Part shown: positions 25,920 through 33,926 of the stretch, one piece after another
Position numbering within the stretch: position 1 is the stretch's first letter
How the letters are laid out: the number at the start of each line of letters is the position of its first letter
Source of the DNA: JAUWGC01 sp963753055
GTDB taxonomy: Bacteria > Bacteroidota > Bacteroidia > Bacteroidales > B18-G4
Reading direction: 5' to 3'
Length of the DNA stretch: 64,000 nt
NCBI GenBank assembly: GCA_963753055.1
Contig: CAVWAP010000002.1
Span: forward strand, 124,001-188,000
Notes under the pieces: model-generated
Told to the model about the DNA's origin: nothing
Seen by the model: the letters and a program-made list of their open reading frames with translations, nothing else
Databases searched by the model: none
Program-made: the position numbers and the translations under genes

Positions 25920-26962
25920 ACATTTTCTTTAGGTTTCTCGAATTTCAGGGTATGGAAGATAGCCTCCAGCTGTCTGACGAAATTTCTTTTAAGACCATTT
26001 GGGTTATAGACATATCCATCAAGCATGATCACATACTGGTTATCCGGATCGGTGAAGGTATAGCTGATAAACGGCCCCCCCATAAAGTCATTGACTACCT
26101 TCCAGAGGCCACGGGTTTCAACAGCAAAATCCGTAACATAATCTGCCTTTCGCCAGCTCAATGGTGGAACGATATCCCTGGATATTGCCATGTATGATCC
26201 TTCTGAGGGACCGGGGACAAAGTTGTAGGTCAGTGTATCCCTGAGGTCCAGGATATTTCTTTGGACAAAAGCGGTGGTATCAGAATAAGGAAATTTATAA
26301 ACGATAATTCCCATTTCGGCATCTTGTTTTACCTTGTGCATGGTCTGCCGCAACCATATAAAGTTAGCATCCTCATAGGCAACGGCAAATCCACCCGGGA
26401 TATCAATTTTGAAACCGAATTTGTTATTCAGTTTAGCTTCCAGGGAATGGTCCTTTGCCATTTTAAAGAAAGTGTTGGTCCGCAGGATCTCAAGGTCAAT
26501 GTATGCTTCAAGAAAACCCGCCTTTCTTTCACGAAACATTTTATAGAAGGATTCTTCATCAGGGGCTGTGATCTTAATCACCAACTGTGGCTTTGACCAA
26601 AGATCCTTTTTGGCTTCAAGCAAAGGTTCTTTGAACCCGGGATTGATATCTACAATAAAAATAGCATGGAGAGCCTTGAATGTTTTATTGATAGCCGCTT
26701 CCGGAATATTATACATTTCAAACATAGGCTCGGCCTGGGGCAGGCACAGCTGGTATTGACCGAAGAAGCTGCGTATAGTATCACCAAGAGCTGATTCCCA
26801 CATTCCCTTGGTGTTGGTAACTACAAGGATTTCGTTGGTCTTACCTGTGGACCTTGATTTCCTGTTGCTTTGAAAATCGCAGGAGGTCAGAGAAATAAAC
26901 AGATAAACAGATAAACAGATAAATGATAAACGGATAAATGATAAATAAGAAGTGAAAGGCAT
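25916..26962 (-). CDS. DUF4837 family lipoprotein
   Basis: A 348-residue lipoprotein of unknown function found in Bacteroidota. After the lipobox LTSC (Cys28) comes the family's opening STGKTNEILVVTNTKGMWES, then LPQAEPMFEMYNIPEAAINK, IFIVDINPGFKEP and the closing VIMLDGYVYNPNGLKRNFVR, which fit DUF4837. Residues about 6-23 of the signal peptide are encoded by an array of 7-8 bp words (see repeat at 26894), so a change in unit number would shift the frame. It is followed downstream by the convergent small lipoprotein gene. Confidence 0.85.
   Translation of the reverse strand: MPFTSYLSFIRLSFICLSVYLFISLTSCDFQSNRKSRSTGKTNEILVVTNTKGMWESALGDTIRSFFGQYQLCLPQAEPMFEMYNIPEAAINKTFKALHAIFIVDINPGFKEPLLEAKKDLWSKPQLVIKITAPDEESFYKMFRERKAGFLEAYIDLEILRTNTFFKMAKDHSLEAKLNNKFGFKIDIPGGFAVAYEDANFIWLRQTMHKVKQDAEMGIIVYKFPYSDTTAFVQRNILDLRDTLTYNFVPGPSEGSYMAISRDIVPPLSWRKADYVTDFAVETRGLWKVVNDFMGGPFISYTFTDPDNQYVIMLDGYVYNPNGLKRNFVRQLEAIFHTLKFEKPKENV
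26894..26946. repeat. Word array GATAAAC(A) inside the DUF4837 signal-peptide code
   Basis: Seven units, a mix of 8-bp GATAAACA/GATAAACG and 7-bp GATAAAT, run through the coding sequence for the hydrophobic core of the signal peptide. Because the units are not multiples of three, each copy is read in a different frame, yet all give hydrophobic residues. Confidence 0.85.
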
Positions 26963-27015
26963 GATGGTAATTACTTGGGTTTATAATGATAAACGAAGAT
27001 ACTAATAAATAAATT

Positions 27016-27110
27016 TCATGTACGATGTACGCATGTACACATGTTCACATTTAACAAGGAAATCCTTCGTACATGCGAACATGTGTCCATGTGAACGTGC
27101 GAACATGTAT
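27016..27110. repeat. Inverted heptamer array (CATGTAC / GAACATG)
   Basis: The left half has CATGTACGATGTACG and ACATGTTCACAT. The right half has TACATGCGAACATG and GTGCGAACATG. They are mutually complementary across a 20-bp centre, between the mltD stop and the DUF4837 promoter region. Confidence 0.8.
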
Positions 27111-28687
27111 TATGATTTAATCACAGCAACCCTGATTTTCTCTCCCGGTTTAAGCCGTTTCGCATTGGTGATATTATTCAGCTCCTTGATCTGGCTTACC
27201 GTTGCACCATCGTACTCTTTGGCTATATCCCACAATGTATCACCCTTACGAACAGTGTGATACAGGAATTTTGTTGATCCGTCTATGGCTATAGTAGTTG
27301 TGCTTGCTGTGGGGTTTTTCCCGGAGCTTTTCTTCGCTGTTGAGGTGCTTTGTGCCCTGTAAGGTGAAGAAGGATAGACTACAAGGCGCTGACCGGGATA
27401 AATGGTTGAGCTCCGGAGGTTATTCCATGCTTTTAGCTGGCTGACATAGCAACGGTATTTCTTAGCGATCAGGCCAAGGTTCTCCCCGCTTCTGACCACG
27501 TGAATAGTGCGTTCCTGTGCCTTTTTGATCTCTGCCAGCAGCTTATCTTTTTCAACACCCTTCATGGTTTTGTAGGAATACAGTTCTTTCTCGTTGTTGA
27601 CGAAATCACCAATATATGATTTCGGCAATGATAATGAATAGGATTTATCTTTAGTTACAGGGATCACACCTTTTTTAAAGGAGGGATTCAGGAATTTCAG
27701 GTCGCTCATTGGAATACCCAGCATCTCGTTAAGCTGGTCAAAAGAAAGTACGTCCTTCACCCTGACAGTATCGATCCCGCCATAAAGTATGCCTGGGTCC
27801 AGTGGATAAATGTTATGTTCGGGGGCATAATTCATGACATAGGTAACGGCAATGAAAGCAGGAACATATCCCCTTGTTTCCCTTGGCAGGAATGGCCAGA
27901 TGGCCCAATAGCTTTTAACGCCACCAGCACGTCGTATAGCCTTATTTACATTTCCTGCTCCTGAGTTGTATGCAGCCATGGCCAATTCCCAGTTGCCATA
28001 AATATCGTAAAGGTCCTGGAGGTGTTCACAAGCGGCTATCGTTGCCTTTAAAGGATCATATCGCTCGTCAACGTAAGATGTTACTTTTAAGCCATATACT
28101 TTCCCGGTATAGTACATAAACTGCCAGAGTCCTTTGGCACCTGCACGGGAACCGGCGCTAGGGTTTAATGCAGATTCCACAACTGCCAGGTATTTCAATT
28201 CCAGCGGAAGGTCAAAACGGTCGAGCTGCTCCTCAAACATCGGGAAATAGATCTCTGCCAATCCAAGTATCTTGGATGTAAGGTCCCTCTTCTTTACGGC
28301 GTATAAATTGATAAAGTTTTTAACCTGCTTGTTGTAGATCAGCTCGATGGGTGTTTCACCATTTAATATGGCTAATCGCTGCTGGTAAACAGAATCATCA
28401 AATTGTGGAACCTGTTCTGCAGTATAATTGAAAACATTCAGGTTATGTGTATCTGTGCTGAAGTAATTGTCTTTAAAGTATGTAATGTGGGCAAGGCTGT
28501 CGAGGTTGGCAAGAATAGGCGAATCCTTAATAATGACCTGCCCAAGGTGGTTGGTATCTGTTACAAAGGTTGAACTGATTGTATCGTTATAATGCAATGA
28601 GTCGGTATCCGGAGATGCCCAGGCTATTGTGATGAAACAGGTAAGTATAATGGTAATGACGATCTTGAGATAAAGGCGTTTTTTCAT
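27110..28687 (-). CDS. mltD: Lytic murein transglycosylase D with two LysM domains
   Basis: An exported peptidoglycan lytic transglycosylase of 525 residues. After a signal peptide (1-25) and an N-terminal region, the SLT domain spans about 155-300 with catalytic Glu171 in YLAVVESALNPSAGSRAGAK, then LWQFM and MAAYNSGAGNVNKAI. Two LysM cell-wall-binding modules follow: HVVRSGENLGLIAKKY (about 390-435) and HTVRKGDTLWDIAKEY (about 475-522). The layout equals E. coli MltD. A -7 box lies 65 bp upstream of the ATG. Confidence 0.93.
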   Translation of the reverse strand: MKKRLYLKIVITIILTCFITIAWASPDTDSLHYNDTISSTFVTDTNHLGQVIIKDSPILANLDSLAHITYFKDNYFSTDTHNLNVFNYTAEQVPQFDDSVYQQRLAILNGETPIELIYNKQVKNFINLYAVKKRDLTSKILGLAEIYFPMFEEQLDRFDLPLELKYLAVVESALNPSAGSRAGAKGLWQFMYYTGKVYGLKVTSYVDERYDPLKATIAACEHLQDLYDIYGNWELAMAAYNSGAGNVNKAIRRAGGVKSYWAIWPFLPRETRGYVPAFIAVTYVMNYAPEHNIYPLDPGILYGGIDTVRVKDVLSFDQLNEMLGIPMSDLKFLNPSFKKGVIPVTKDKSYSLSLPKSYIGDFVNNEKELYSYKTMKGVEKDKLLAEIKKAQERTIHVVRSGENLGLIAKKYRCYVSQLKAWNNLRSSTIYPGQRLVVYPSSPYRAQSTSTAKKSSGKNPTASTTTIAIDGSTKFLYHTVRKGDTLWDIAKEYDGATVSQIKELNNITNAKRLKPGEKIRVAVIKS

Positions 28688-28751
28688 TCTACTATCAGAT
28701 TAATGCATTAGTATAACTGTCGTTATACGTATGTTGTTGTTAAAGAGGATG

Positions 28752-28759
28752 CAAAAATA
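28752..28759 (-). promoter_or_regulatory. -7 box TATTTTTG for mltD
   Basis: An exact TAnnTTTG on the minus strand in the divergent spacer between mltD and the araC-like gene. Confidence 0.5.
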
Positions 28760-28806
28760 TTGTTTTTTTGCGCAATATTGGAAAAGTGTACTTTTATCAT
28801 ACCGTG

Positions 28807-28814
28807 TAATTTTG
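28807..28814 (+). promoter_or_regulatory. -7 box TAATTTTG for the AraC-like gene
   Basis: An exact TAnnTTTG 18 bp before the ATG at 28833, which would give a short leader. It is divergent from the mltD box about 50 bp away. Confidence 0.5.
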
Positions 28815-28832
28815 GTTTTCAAATGATGGAAC

Positions 28833-29696
28833 ATGCACAGCCAGGCAACAATTGATGATTATATGAAACGGATCAATGTGGTTTTGACATACATTGATCA
28901 GAACCTGGCTGAGAAGCTAGATCTGGAGACCCTGTCGTCAGTTTCCCATTTTTCACCATATCATTTTCACAGGATCATGCGTGCTTATCTTAAGGAGCCG
29001 CTTGGGTCCTATATCATCAGGATCAGGCTTGAAAATGCAGCTACCCTGCTTATTTACACAGACTTACCATTGAGTGAAATTGCTTTCAAGATCGGGTATG
29101 ATACCCCTTCTTCATTTACAAAGGCATTTAAGAACAGGTTTGGGATTTCACCAAAATCATACAGGGAAAGCAACGACACCATCATGATTGAGAGAAGTCA
29201 TTGTTTATCTAATCAAAAACTTGAAAAAATGAAAATTACACCGGAGATTAAAACTATTGAACCAAGAAAAGTTATTTACGTCCAGGCCATTGGTGATTAT
29301 AATAATGTAGGCCCAAGCTGGGAAAAGCTTTGTTCATGGGCGGGAAGGAAAGGGCTGTTTGGCAAATCCAACGAATTCATTGGTGTTAGCCATGATGATC
29401 CCAATATTACAGAAACAGAAAAGCTTCGATATGATGCCTGCCTGACGATAAACCAGGACATAAAACCTGAAGGAGAAATAGGAGTGAAAACTATTGAAGG
29501 AGGCAAATATGCTGTATTTATTCATAAAGGACCATATAGAAATTTGCATCTGACCTATGATCAGATTTACAAGGACTGGCTGGCTGAAAGCAAATCACAG
29601 GTAAAAGACCTGCCTTGTTTTGAGAAGTATTTGAATGATCCTGAGAGAACCAGGGCTGAAGAATTACTTACAGAGATTTATATTCCAATACAATAA
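28833..29696 (+). CDS. AraC-family regulator with GyrI-like effector domain
   Basis: A 287-residue transcription factor of the Rob/SoxS-GyrI fusion type. The N-terminal double helix-turn-helix (residues about 8-108) contains LDLETLSSVSHFSPYHFHRI and LSEIAFKIGYDTPSSFTKAF, then FGISPKSYR. The C-terminal GyrI-like/AraC_E_bind domain (about 130-287) has ISPEIKT-type strands, YDACLTI and IEGGKYAVFIHKGPYRNL, which would bind a small hydrophobic ligand. The gene stands alone and diverges from mltD; its targets are unknown. Confidence 0.9.
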   Translation: MHSQATIDDYMKRINVVLTYIDQNLAEKLDLETLSSVSHFSPYHFHRIMRAYLKEPLGSYIIRIRLENAATLLIYTDLPLSEIAFKIGYDTPSSFTKAFKNRFGISPKSYRESNDTIMIERSHCLSNQKLEKMKITPEIKTIEPRKVIYVQAIGDYNNVGPSWEKLCSWAGRKGLFGKSNEFIGVSHDDPNITETEKLRYDACLTINQDIKPEGEIGVKTIEGGKYAVFIHKGPYRNLHLTYDQIYKDWLAESKSQVKDLPCFEKYLNDPERTRAEELLTEIYIPIQ

Positions 29697-29725
29697 GAAA
29701 AGATAAAGTATAGAAAGCATCGGGG

Positions 29726-29938
29726 CTATTCCTTGTCGATATGTTTGTCCTCGGTGCTGTCTTTTTTTTCATCCTCTTCATCCTCCCCGGCAATACCTTT
29801 CTTAAATTCACGAGTACCCTTACCAATGCCTCGCATAAGTTCAGGGATCTTCTTTCCACCAAAAAGTAACAAGACAATCAAAACGATAAGAATGATCTGC
29901 CAGGGACCAATCATTCCAAGAAGTATGGATATATTCAT
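29726..29938 (-). CDS. tatA: Sec-independent translocase subunit TatA/E
   Basis: A membrane pore component of the twin-arginine export system. The 70-residue protein has one membrane helix (about 10-27, IILIVLIVLLLF), the hinge FGGKKIPELMRGIGKG and an amphipathic helix, then an acidic tail (EDEEDEKKDSTED). The FG-KK-P-L hinge is diagnostic. There is no tatC nearby. TatA and TatB cannot be fully separated at this length, but TatA/E fits best. Confidence 0.9.
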   Translation of the reverse strand: MNISILLGMIGPWQIILIVLIVLLLFGGKKIPELMRGIGKGTREFKKGIAGEDEEDEKKDSTEDKHIDKE

Positions 29939-29964
29939 TGGTTAGATTTTTTCAGTTCGTTATA

Positions 29965-29972
29965 CAAAGATA
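29965..29972 (-). promoter_or_regulatory. -7 box TATCTTTG for tatA
   Basis: An exact TAnnTTTG on the minus strand, 27 bp upstream of the tatA ATG. Confidence 0.55.
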
Positions 29973-29996
29973 ACAATATAGATGAAAATTAAGTCG

Positions 29997-30004
29997 TATT
30001 TTTG
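29997..30004 (+). promoter_or_regulatory. -7 box TATTTTTG for the deiminase gene
   Basis: An exact TAnnTTTG about 60 bp before the ATG at 30064. It diverges from the tatA box about 25 bp away. Confidence 0.5.
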
Positions 30005-30063
30005 AAGGCTGACGACGAGCAACCTTTAATGAATATTCACTGTCAGAATATAAACGGTACATT

Positions 30064-32097
30064 ATGAATAAGATTTCTATACGACTAAGCATTGTCTCGC
30101 TTCTTATCTCACTTACACTCGGAGCTTTTTCTCAACAGGTTCTAAGATTTGATCCTGAAAGTCTTCCACACAGGATGACCTTTGAGGAAGAATTGCGCCG
30201 CCATGAAATTGGCCGGGATTTTTACCCCACACTGCCTCCTGCAGGCCCGGTAAGGCAAATTGCCGAGTTTGAGCATATGCAAAGTGTACTGGTCCGGTAT
30301 CCTTTTGGCCTTCCGATGGCCCTTATGGCTGAAATGTCGCAGGATTGCCATGTAACCACAATTGTAGAAAACCAGGGAGAGGAGAACACAGTCAGGTCTC
30401 AGTATCAGTCTGCCGGCGTGAACCTTGATAATTGTGAGTTCATTCATGCACTATCCGATTCATACTGGACAAGGGATTACGGCCCATGGTTTGTCGTTAA
30501 CGGTAATCATGATGTCGGGATTTGCAATTTCCCATACAACCGGCCCAGGCCAAACGACAATGATATTCCAATCAGGGTTGCAGAATACCTGGGAATTGAG
30601 CTTTATGGCATGAACCTGATCCATACCGGTGGAAATTACATGTGTGATGGAATTTCTGTTGGATCCTCAACGGACCTTGTCTGGGGGGAGAACCCAACAT
30701 TAAGCCATAATGATATTGAAAACCGTGTAGATAGTTATCTTGGCATTGAAACTTACCATGTTTTACCTGACCCCCTGGGTGAGTATATCAAGCATATCGA
30801 CTGCTGGGGTAAATTTCTTGATGTGGACAAGGTGCTGATCGGACAGGTTGGCCCATCTGATCCCCGGTATGATGATTTTGAATATGTTGCCAATTATTTT
30901 GCGAATGCAACCTGTTCTTATGGCTATAACTATGAAGTGTTCAGGGTGTATACTCCTGGAAATTATCCCTATACCCCATATACAAACTCATTGATATTAA
31001 ATAAAAAAGTATTTGTCCCGATGACCGGGAGTCAGTATGATTCGGATGCCTTACAAGTTTATGAAGATGCTATGCCTGGCTATGAAATACATGGCATCAT
31101 GTATAGTGGATGGGAAAATACAGATGCATTGCATTGTCGGGCCAAGGGAATAGCTGATACAGGAATGCTCTACGTCAGGCATTTCCCGCTTTATGGACCT
31201 GTCCCATTCTCAGATGAGTTTGAGATCAGTGCAGAAATCATTCCTTACAGCGATGAACCCATCTATCCCGACTCCTTGTTGATCTATTACCAGGTTGACG
31301 GTGGTGTTTTTTCCACAGCGCCATTGGTTCATGTTGAGGATTATACTTATACAGGTAATATACCGGGACAGCTTGCGGGTTCAATTATTGGCTATTATCT
31401 CCATGCTGCTGATGAAACAGGCAGAAGTGTTGACCATCCCCTGATCGGTGCTCCTGATCCGCACGTATTCACGGTAACCAATCCATTGCCCGATGTCACG
31501 GTCACCCCGGATTCACTGATCTATACAGAAACCATCCAGGCTGTTGAAGGACAATTGGTCTATATTATCAATGAAACAGAAGAATACCCGATCCAGATAA
31601 TTGATATCACGAATGGAGGATTTGAACCATTCAGTTGGGGTATCGCCCCCTGGCCTATTGCGCTTCCATATTTATTGAATCCCGGGGACTCTCTTGTGCT
31701 GACAGTGTATATTGATTTACCGGTTGAAAGCCTTGGCGAGATGCTGGTAGATACCATGTTTGTTGAATCGAACATTAATATTCATGATGTGATACTGGTC
31801 GTTGATTCGGATATTATCAGTGGGGTGGAAGAACCAGAAGAAGCAATAACCATGAGTGTGTATCCTAATCCGGCGACGGATATAACTACAATCAGATACC
31901 AGATGCCAGATGCCGGATACCGGATGATGGAGTTATTTACAATTTCTGGAATGAAGGTTATGTCCTTTGCCAGTGAATATATATCACAAGGTGAACATGA
32001 ACTTGCAATTGATGTGAGTGATTTGCCGACTGGCATATACTTTGTTAGGTTACAGGTGGGGGAGGATGTTGCAGTGCGGAAGTTGATTGTACGTTAA
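30064..32097 (+). CDS. Secreted peptidylarginine deiminase (PPAD-like) with T9SS sorting domain
   Basis: Predicted to convert peptide arginine to citrulline and release ammonia at the cell surface. The 677 residues comprise a signal peptide (1-22), a catalytic agmatine/peptidylarginine deiminase domain (about 40-380), a beta-sandwich region (about 385-580) and a T9SS type A domain (about 598-677, SVYPNPATDITTIRY ... DLPTGIYFVRLQVGEDVAVR). Residues matching the P. gingivalis PPAD catalytic set are Asp138 (TRDYGPW), His244 and Asp246 (KHIDCWG), Asn308 (YTPYTNSLI) and Cys358 (ALHCRAKG). Arg160 and Arg162 in YNRPRPND match the PPAD arginines that hold a substrate's C-terminal carboxylate. The sorting-domain code includes five 7-bp repeats. 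It has its own promoter, divergent from tatA. PPAD numbering is from memory. Confidence 0.88.
   Translation: MNKISIRLSIVSLLISLTLGAFSQQVLRFDPESLPHRMTFEEELRRHEIGRDFYPTLPPAGPVRQIAEFEHMQSVLVRYPFGLPMALMAEMSQDCHVTTIVENQGEENTVRSQYQSAGVNLDNCEFIHALSDSYWTRDYGPWFVVNGNHDVGICNFPYNRPRPNDNDIPIRVAEYLGIELYGMNLIHTGGNYMCDGISVGSSTDLVWGENPTLSHNDIENRVDSYLGIETYHVLPDPLGEYIKHIDCWGKFLDVDKVLIGQVGPSDPRYDDFEYVANYFANATCSYGYNYEVFRVYTPGNYPYTPYTNSLILNKKVFVPMTGSQYDSDALQVYEDAMPGYEIHGIMYSGWENTDALHCRAKGIADTGMLYVRHFPLYGPVPFSDEFEISAEIIPYSDEPIYPDSLLIYYQVDGGVFSTAPLVHVEDYTYTGNIPGQLAGSIIGYYLHAADETGRSVDHPLIGAPDPHVFTVTNPLPDVTVTPDSLIYTETIQAVEGQLVYIINETEEYPIQIIDITNGGFEPFSWGIAPWPIALPYLLNPGDSLVLTVYIDLPVESLGEMLVDTMFVESNINIHDVILVVDSDIISGVEEPEEAITMSVYPNPATDITTIRYQMPDAGYRMMELFTISGMKVMSFASEYISQGEHELAIDVSDLPTGIYFVRLQVGEDVAVRKLIVR
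31893..31927. repeat. Heptamer array (CAGATAC/CAGATGC) within the deiminase T9SS-domain code
   Basis: Five 7-bp units (CAGATAC, CAGATGC twice, CGGATAC, CGGATGA) encode the segment YQMPDAGYRM, which nevertheless fits the conserved Y-x-(L/M)-P-x-A-G of T9SS domains. Confidence 0.8.
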
Positions 32098-32116
32098 TCA
32101 GGTTTGTGTTATAATA

Positions 32117-32263
32117 GATTCCGGCCTTCGCCGGGGCAGTCTTCTTGTACGATATCAGATCCCGGCATTCGCCGGGGCAGTCTTCTTGTACGATATCAGA
32201 TCCCGGCATTCGCCGGGGCAGTCTTCTTGTACGATATCAGATCCCGGCATTCGCCGGGATGAC
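32117..32263. repeat. 41-bp tandem repeat, three copies plus part of a fourth
   Basis: Units start at 32117, 32158, 32199 and 32240. Each contains CCCGGCATTCGCCGGG, itself a hairpin, followed by CAGTCTTCTTGTACGATAT. The fourth copy ends after the hairpin as GGGATGACG. Confidence 0.9.
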
Positions 32264-32283
32264 GCATAGGGTGTGCAAATATA

Positions 32284-32336
32284 TAGAGCGGCGGGGCACA
32301 CCATAAATGATTTCATAGGAGTGCCCCGCCGCTCTA
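32284..32336. repeat. Perfect 16-bp inverted repeat
   Basis: Arms TAGAGCGGCGGGGCAC (32284-32299) and its exact complement (32321-32336) enclose 21 bp, making a very GC-rich hairpin in AT-rich DNA. Confidence 0.9.
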
Positions 32337-32360
32337 CCCCAAGCCAGCGATATCCCACGT

Positions 32361-32423
32361 CATCCCGACGCAGGTCGGGATCTGACGGCAAACCAACCAC
32401 ACAAACATCCCGACGCAGGTCGG
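32361..32423. repeat. Two copies of CATCCCGACGCAGGTCGG
   Basis: Two near-identical 18-20 bp hairpin units at 32361 and 32406. They are the complement type of the GGGATG hairpins at 32240-32263, so they bracket the 16-bp inverted repeat. Confidence 0.8.
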
Positions 32424-32843
32424 TAACGAATCTGCTGTGCGAAAATTAATAGTTCGTTAGCCAGTTGGCAGTTGACAATTGACAGTAGGCAATAATCTTT
32501 TTGTCAACCGTTAACCGTCAACTGTCAACTGATTTTCCGTATTTCCCGAAATTTCATTCAGCCCATCTACGTATTTACCACATTATTATACAGAGATTAC
32601 CCTGAAAATGCCCTATTACCGTAGACTTCAGTGTTTTTTCACCGTATATTAGCCATTGAAAGTGCTACCTAAAATCAAAACTTTTTATAACAAAAAGCCA
32701 AAGTGTTAAAAAAATTCAAGCTGATGAATTAAGACGGACAAGAAGAAGAGAGATTAAAAAATCAGCAAAAAAAACGTTCTTTTTATTATTTATAGTAATA
32801 TTCTTTTCTGGGGAAGGAACATTATTAATTTTGGTTAAGTAAT
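32424..32843. other. Spacer after the deiminase; word array and a start-less frame
   Basis: 32463-32531 is an inverted heptamer array (CAGTTGA and GTCAACT families). From 32660 to 32842 a frame without ATG, GTG or TTG encodes a Lys/Arg-rich stretch followed by a hydrophobic stretch (TFFLLFIVIFFSG) and stops one base before a terminator. Otherwise I see no gene. Confidence 0.5.
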
Positions 32844-32877
32844 AAAACCACCTTGAACGGCCCTTCAAGGTGGTTTT
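32844..32877. terminator. Bidirectional hairpin terminator
   Basis: Perfect 14-bp arms AAAACCACCTTGAA and complement with a 6-base loop and flanking A and T runs. It ends transcription of the TPR gene (minus strand) and anything arriving from the left. Confidence 0.9.
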
Positions 32878-32916
32878 TTATTTTATGTTGTTTTTAGAAA
32901 ATTCAGTGGATCACCT

Positions 32917-33873
32917 CTAGCAGCCCAGAACTGTTTCAGCCTGGTACTTTGCTGCTTCAGTATTTGGCCCGCCAGTTACACTTTTATAATGGCTACAAGC
33001 TTTCTTCTTTTCACCCAGTCCTTCATAAGCCCTTCCAACTTCAAAATGCAGATTAAAAGCCTCTTCGCCGGCGATAGATAATCCTTGCTCACCAATTGCT
33101 ACAGCTTTATCAAAAGCCTTGGTGTTGTTATAGGCTATAGCCAGGTAATAATATGTATCCGGATTGTCGTTGATGTACTCCAGGCTGTTGTTCAAAAGGA
33201 CAATAGCTTCATCATACTTCAGTTTTTCCAACTTTATGCCTGATTTTCCCAGGTAATACTTCCCTGCTGCTGATTTGGCCCTTCCTACTGTCTTGTCCTC
33301 TGCCGGACCCATAGCAATAACCTTATCCATGGCTTCTTTCATCTTTGGCTCATTGTCTGTCTTCAGGTAGGCCAATCCCAAGCCATAATAAGTCTTAATG
33401 CTTTCTGGTGAGTACTCTAAAGATGTGTTGAAGTTATTAATAGCCTCATCATACTTTTCGGCTTTCAGCTCAGTATTGCCTTTGTATGTGTAAGCATATC
33501 CAAGATATTTCCTGGCTTTATTCACGCCTGCAGCATTTCCTGAAGTCTCAGCATATTTTTGGGCTTCCTGCAAATAATAGATAGCTGCGTCAGGCTGTTT
33601 TTCTTTATATGATGCTGTTCCAAGGTTGGTATATATGCTGACGATCTGAGCTTGTGATTTCTGCTTCAGGTCGTTTCCTTCTTCACCAAGCTGATCACAA
33701 ATCTGAATACAGTTTTCGTAAGCCTGGATCGCTCCTTTGGTATTTTCTTCTTTTGTCAGCTTAATTCCTTCATTGAAGGCAGCTCCGGCATCGTTCAAGC
33801 TTTGCCCAAATGTCCAGGAAACTAAAACGGTTAATAAAACAACTAATGTAGTTTTTGTAAATTTCATTTTCAT
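32917..33873 (-). CDS. Exported tetratricopeptide-repeat protein
   Basis: A 318-residue protein with a signal peptide (1-23, ending TFGQ) and seven or so TPR units (for example GAIQAYENCIQICDQLGEEG, YKEKQPDAAIYYLQEAQKYA, YDEAINNFNTSLEYSPESIK). It ends in a disulfide-capable AETVLGC. The TPR superhelix binds partner proteins; the partner is unknown. Periplasmic or surface-exposed on the inner leaflet. A -7 box lies 42 bp upstream and a strong terminator follows. Confidence 0.88.
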   Translation of the reverse strand: MKMKFTKTTLVVLLTVLVSWTFGQSLNDAGAAFNEGIKLTKEENTKGAIQAYENCIQICDQLGEEGNDLKQKSQAQIVSIYTNLGTASYKEKQPDAAIYYLQEAQKYAETSGNAAGVNKARKYLGYAYTYKGNTELKAEKYDEAINNFNTSLEYSPESIKTYYGLGLAYLKTDNEPKMKEAMDKVIAMGPAEDKTVGRAKSAAGKYYLGKSGIKLEKLKYDEAIVLLNNSLEYINDNPDTYYYLAIAYNNTKAFDKAVAIGEQGLSIAGEEAFNLHFEVGRAYEGLGEKKKACSHYKSVTGGPNTEAAKYQAETVLGC

Positions 33874-33914
33874 CGAGTTTTGTTAATGAATGAGATGATT
33901 TTAATTTTAGCCTG

Positions 33915-33922
33915 CAAAGATA
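33915..33922 (-). promoter_or_regulatory. -7 box TATCTTTG for the TPR gene
   Basis: An exact TAnnTTTG between the ubiE stop and the TPR gene start, so the TPR gene is its own transcription unit. Confidence 0.55.
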
Positions 33923-33926
33923 AAAA

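Noticed and set aside
32117..32263. CRISPR array in the 41-bp repeats
   Set aside because: The whole 41-bp unit is repeated without variable spacers, and no cas genes are near.
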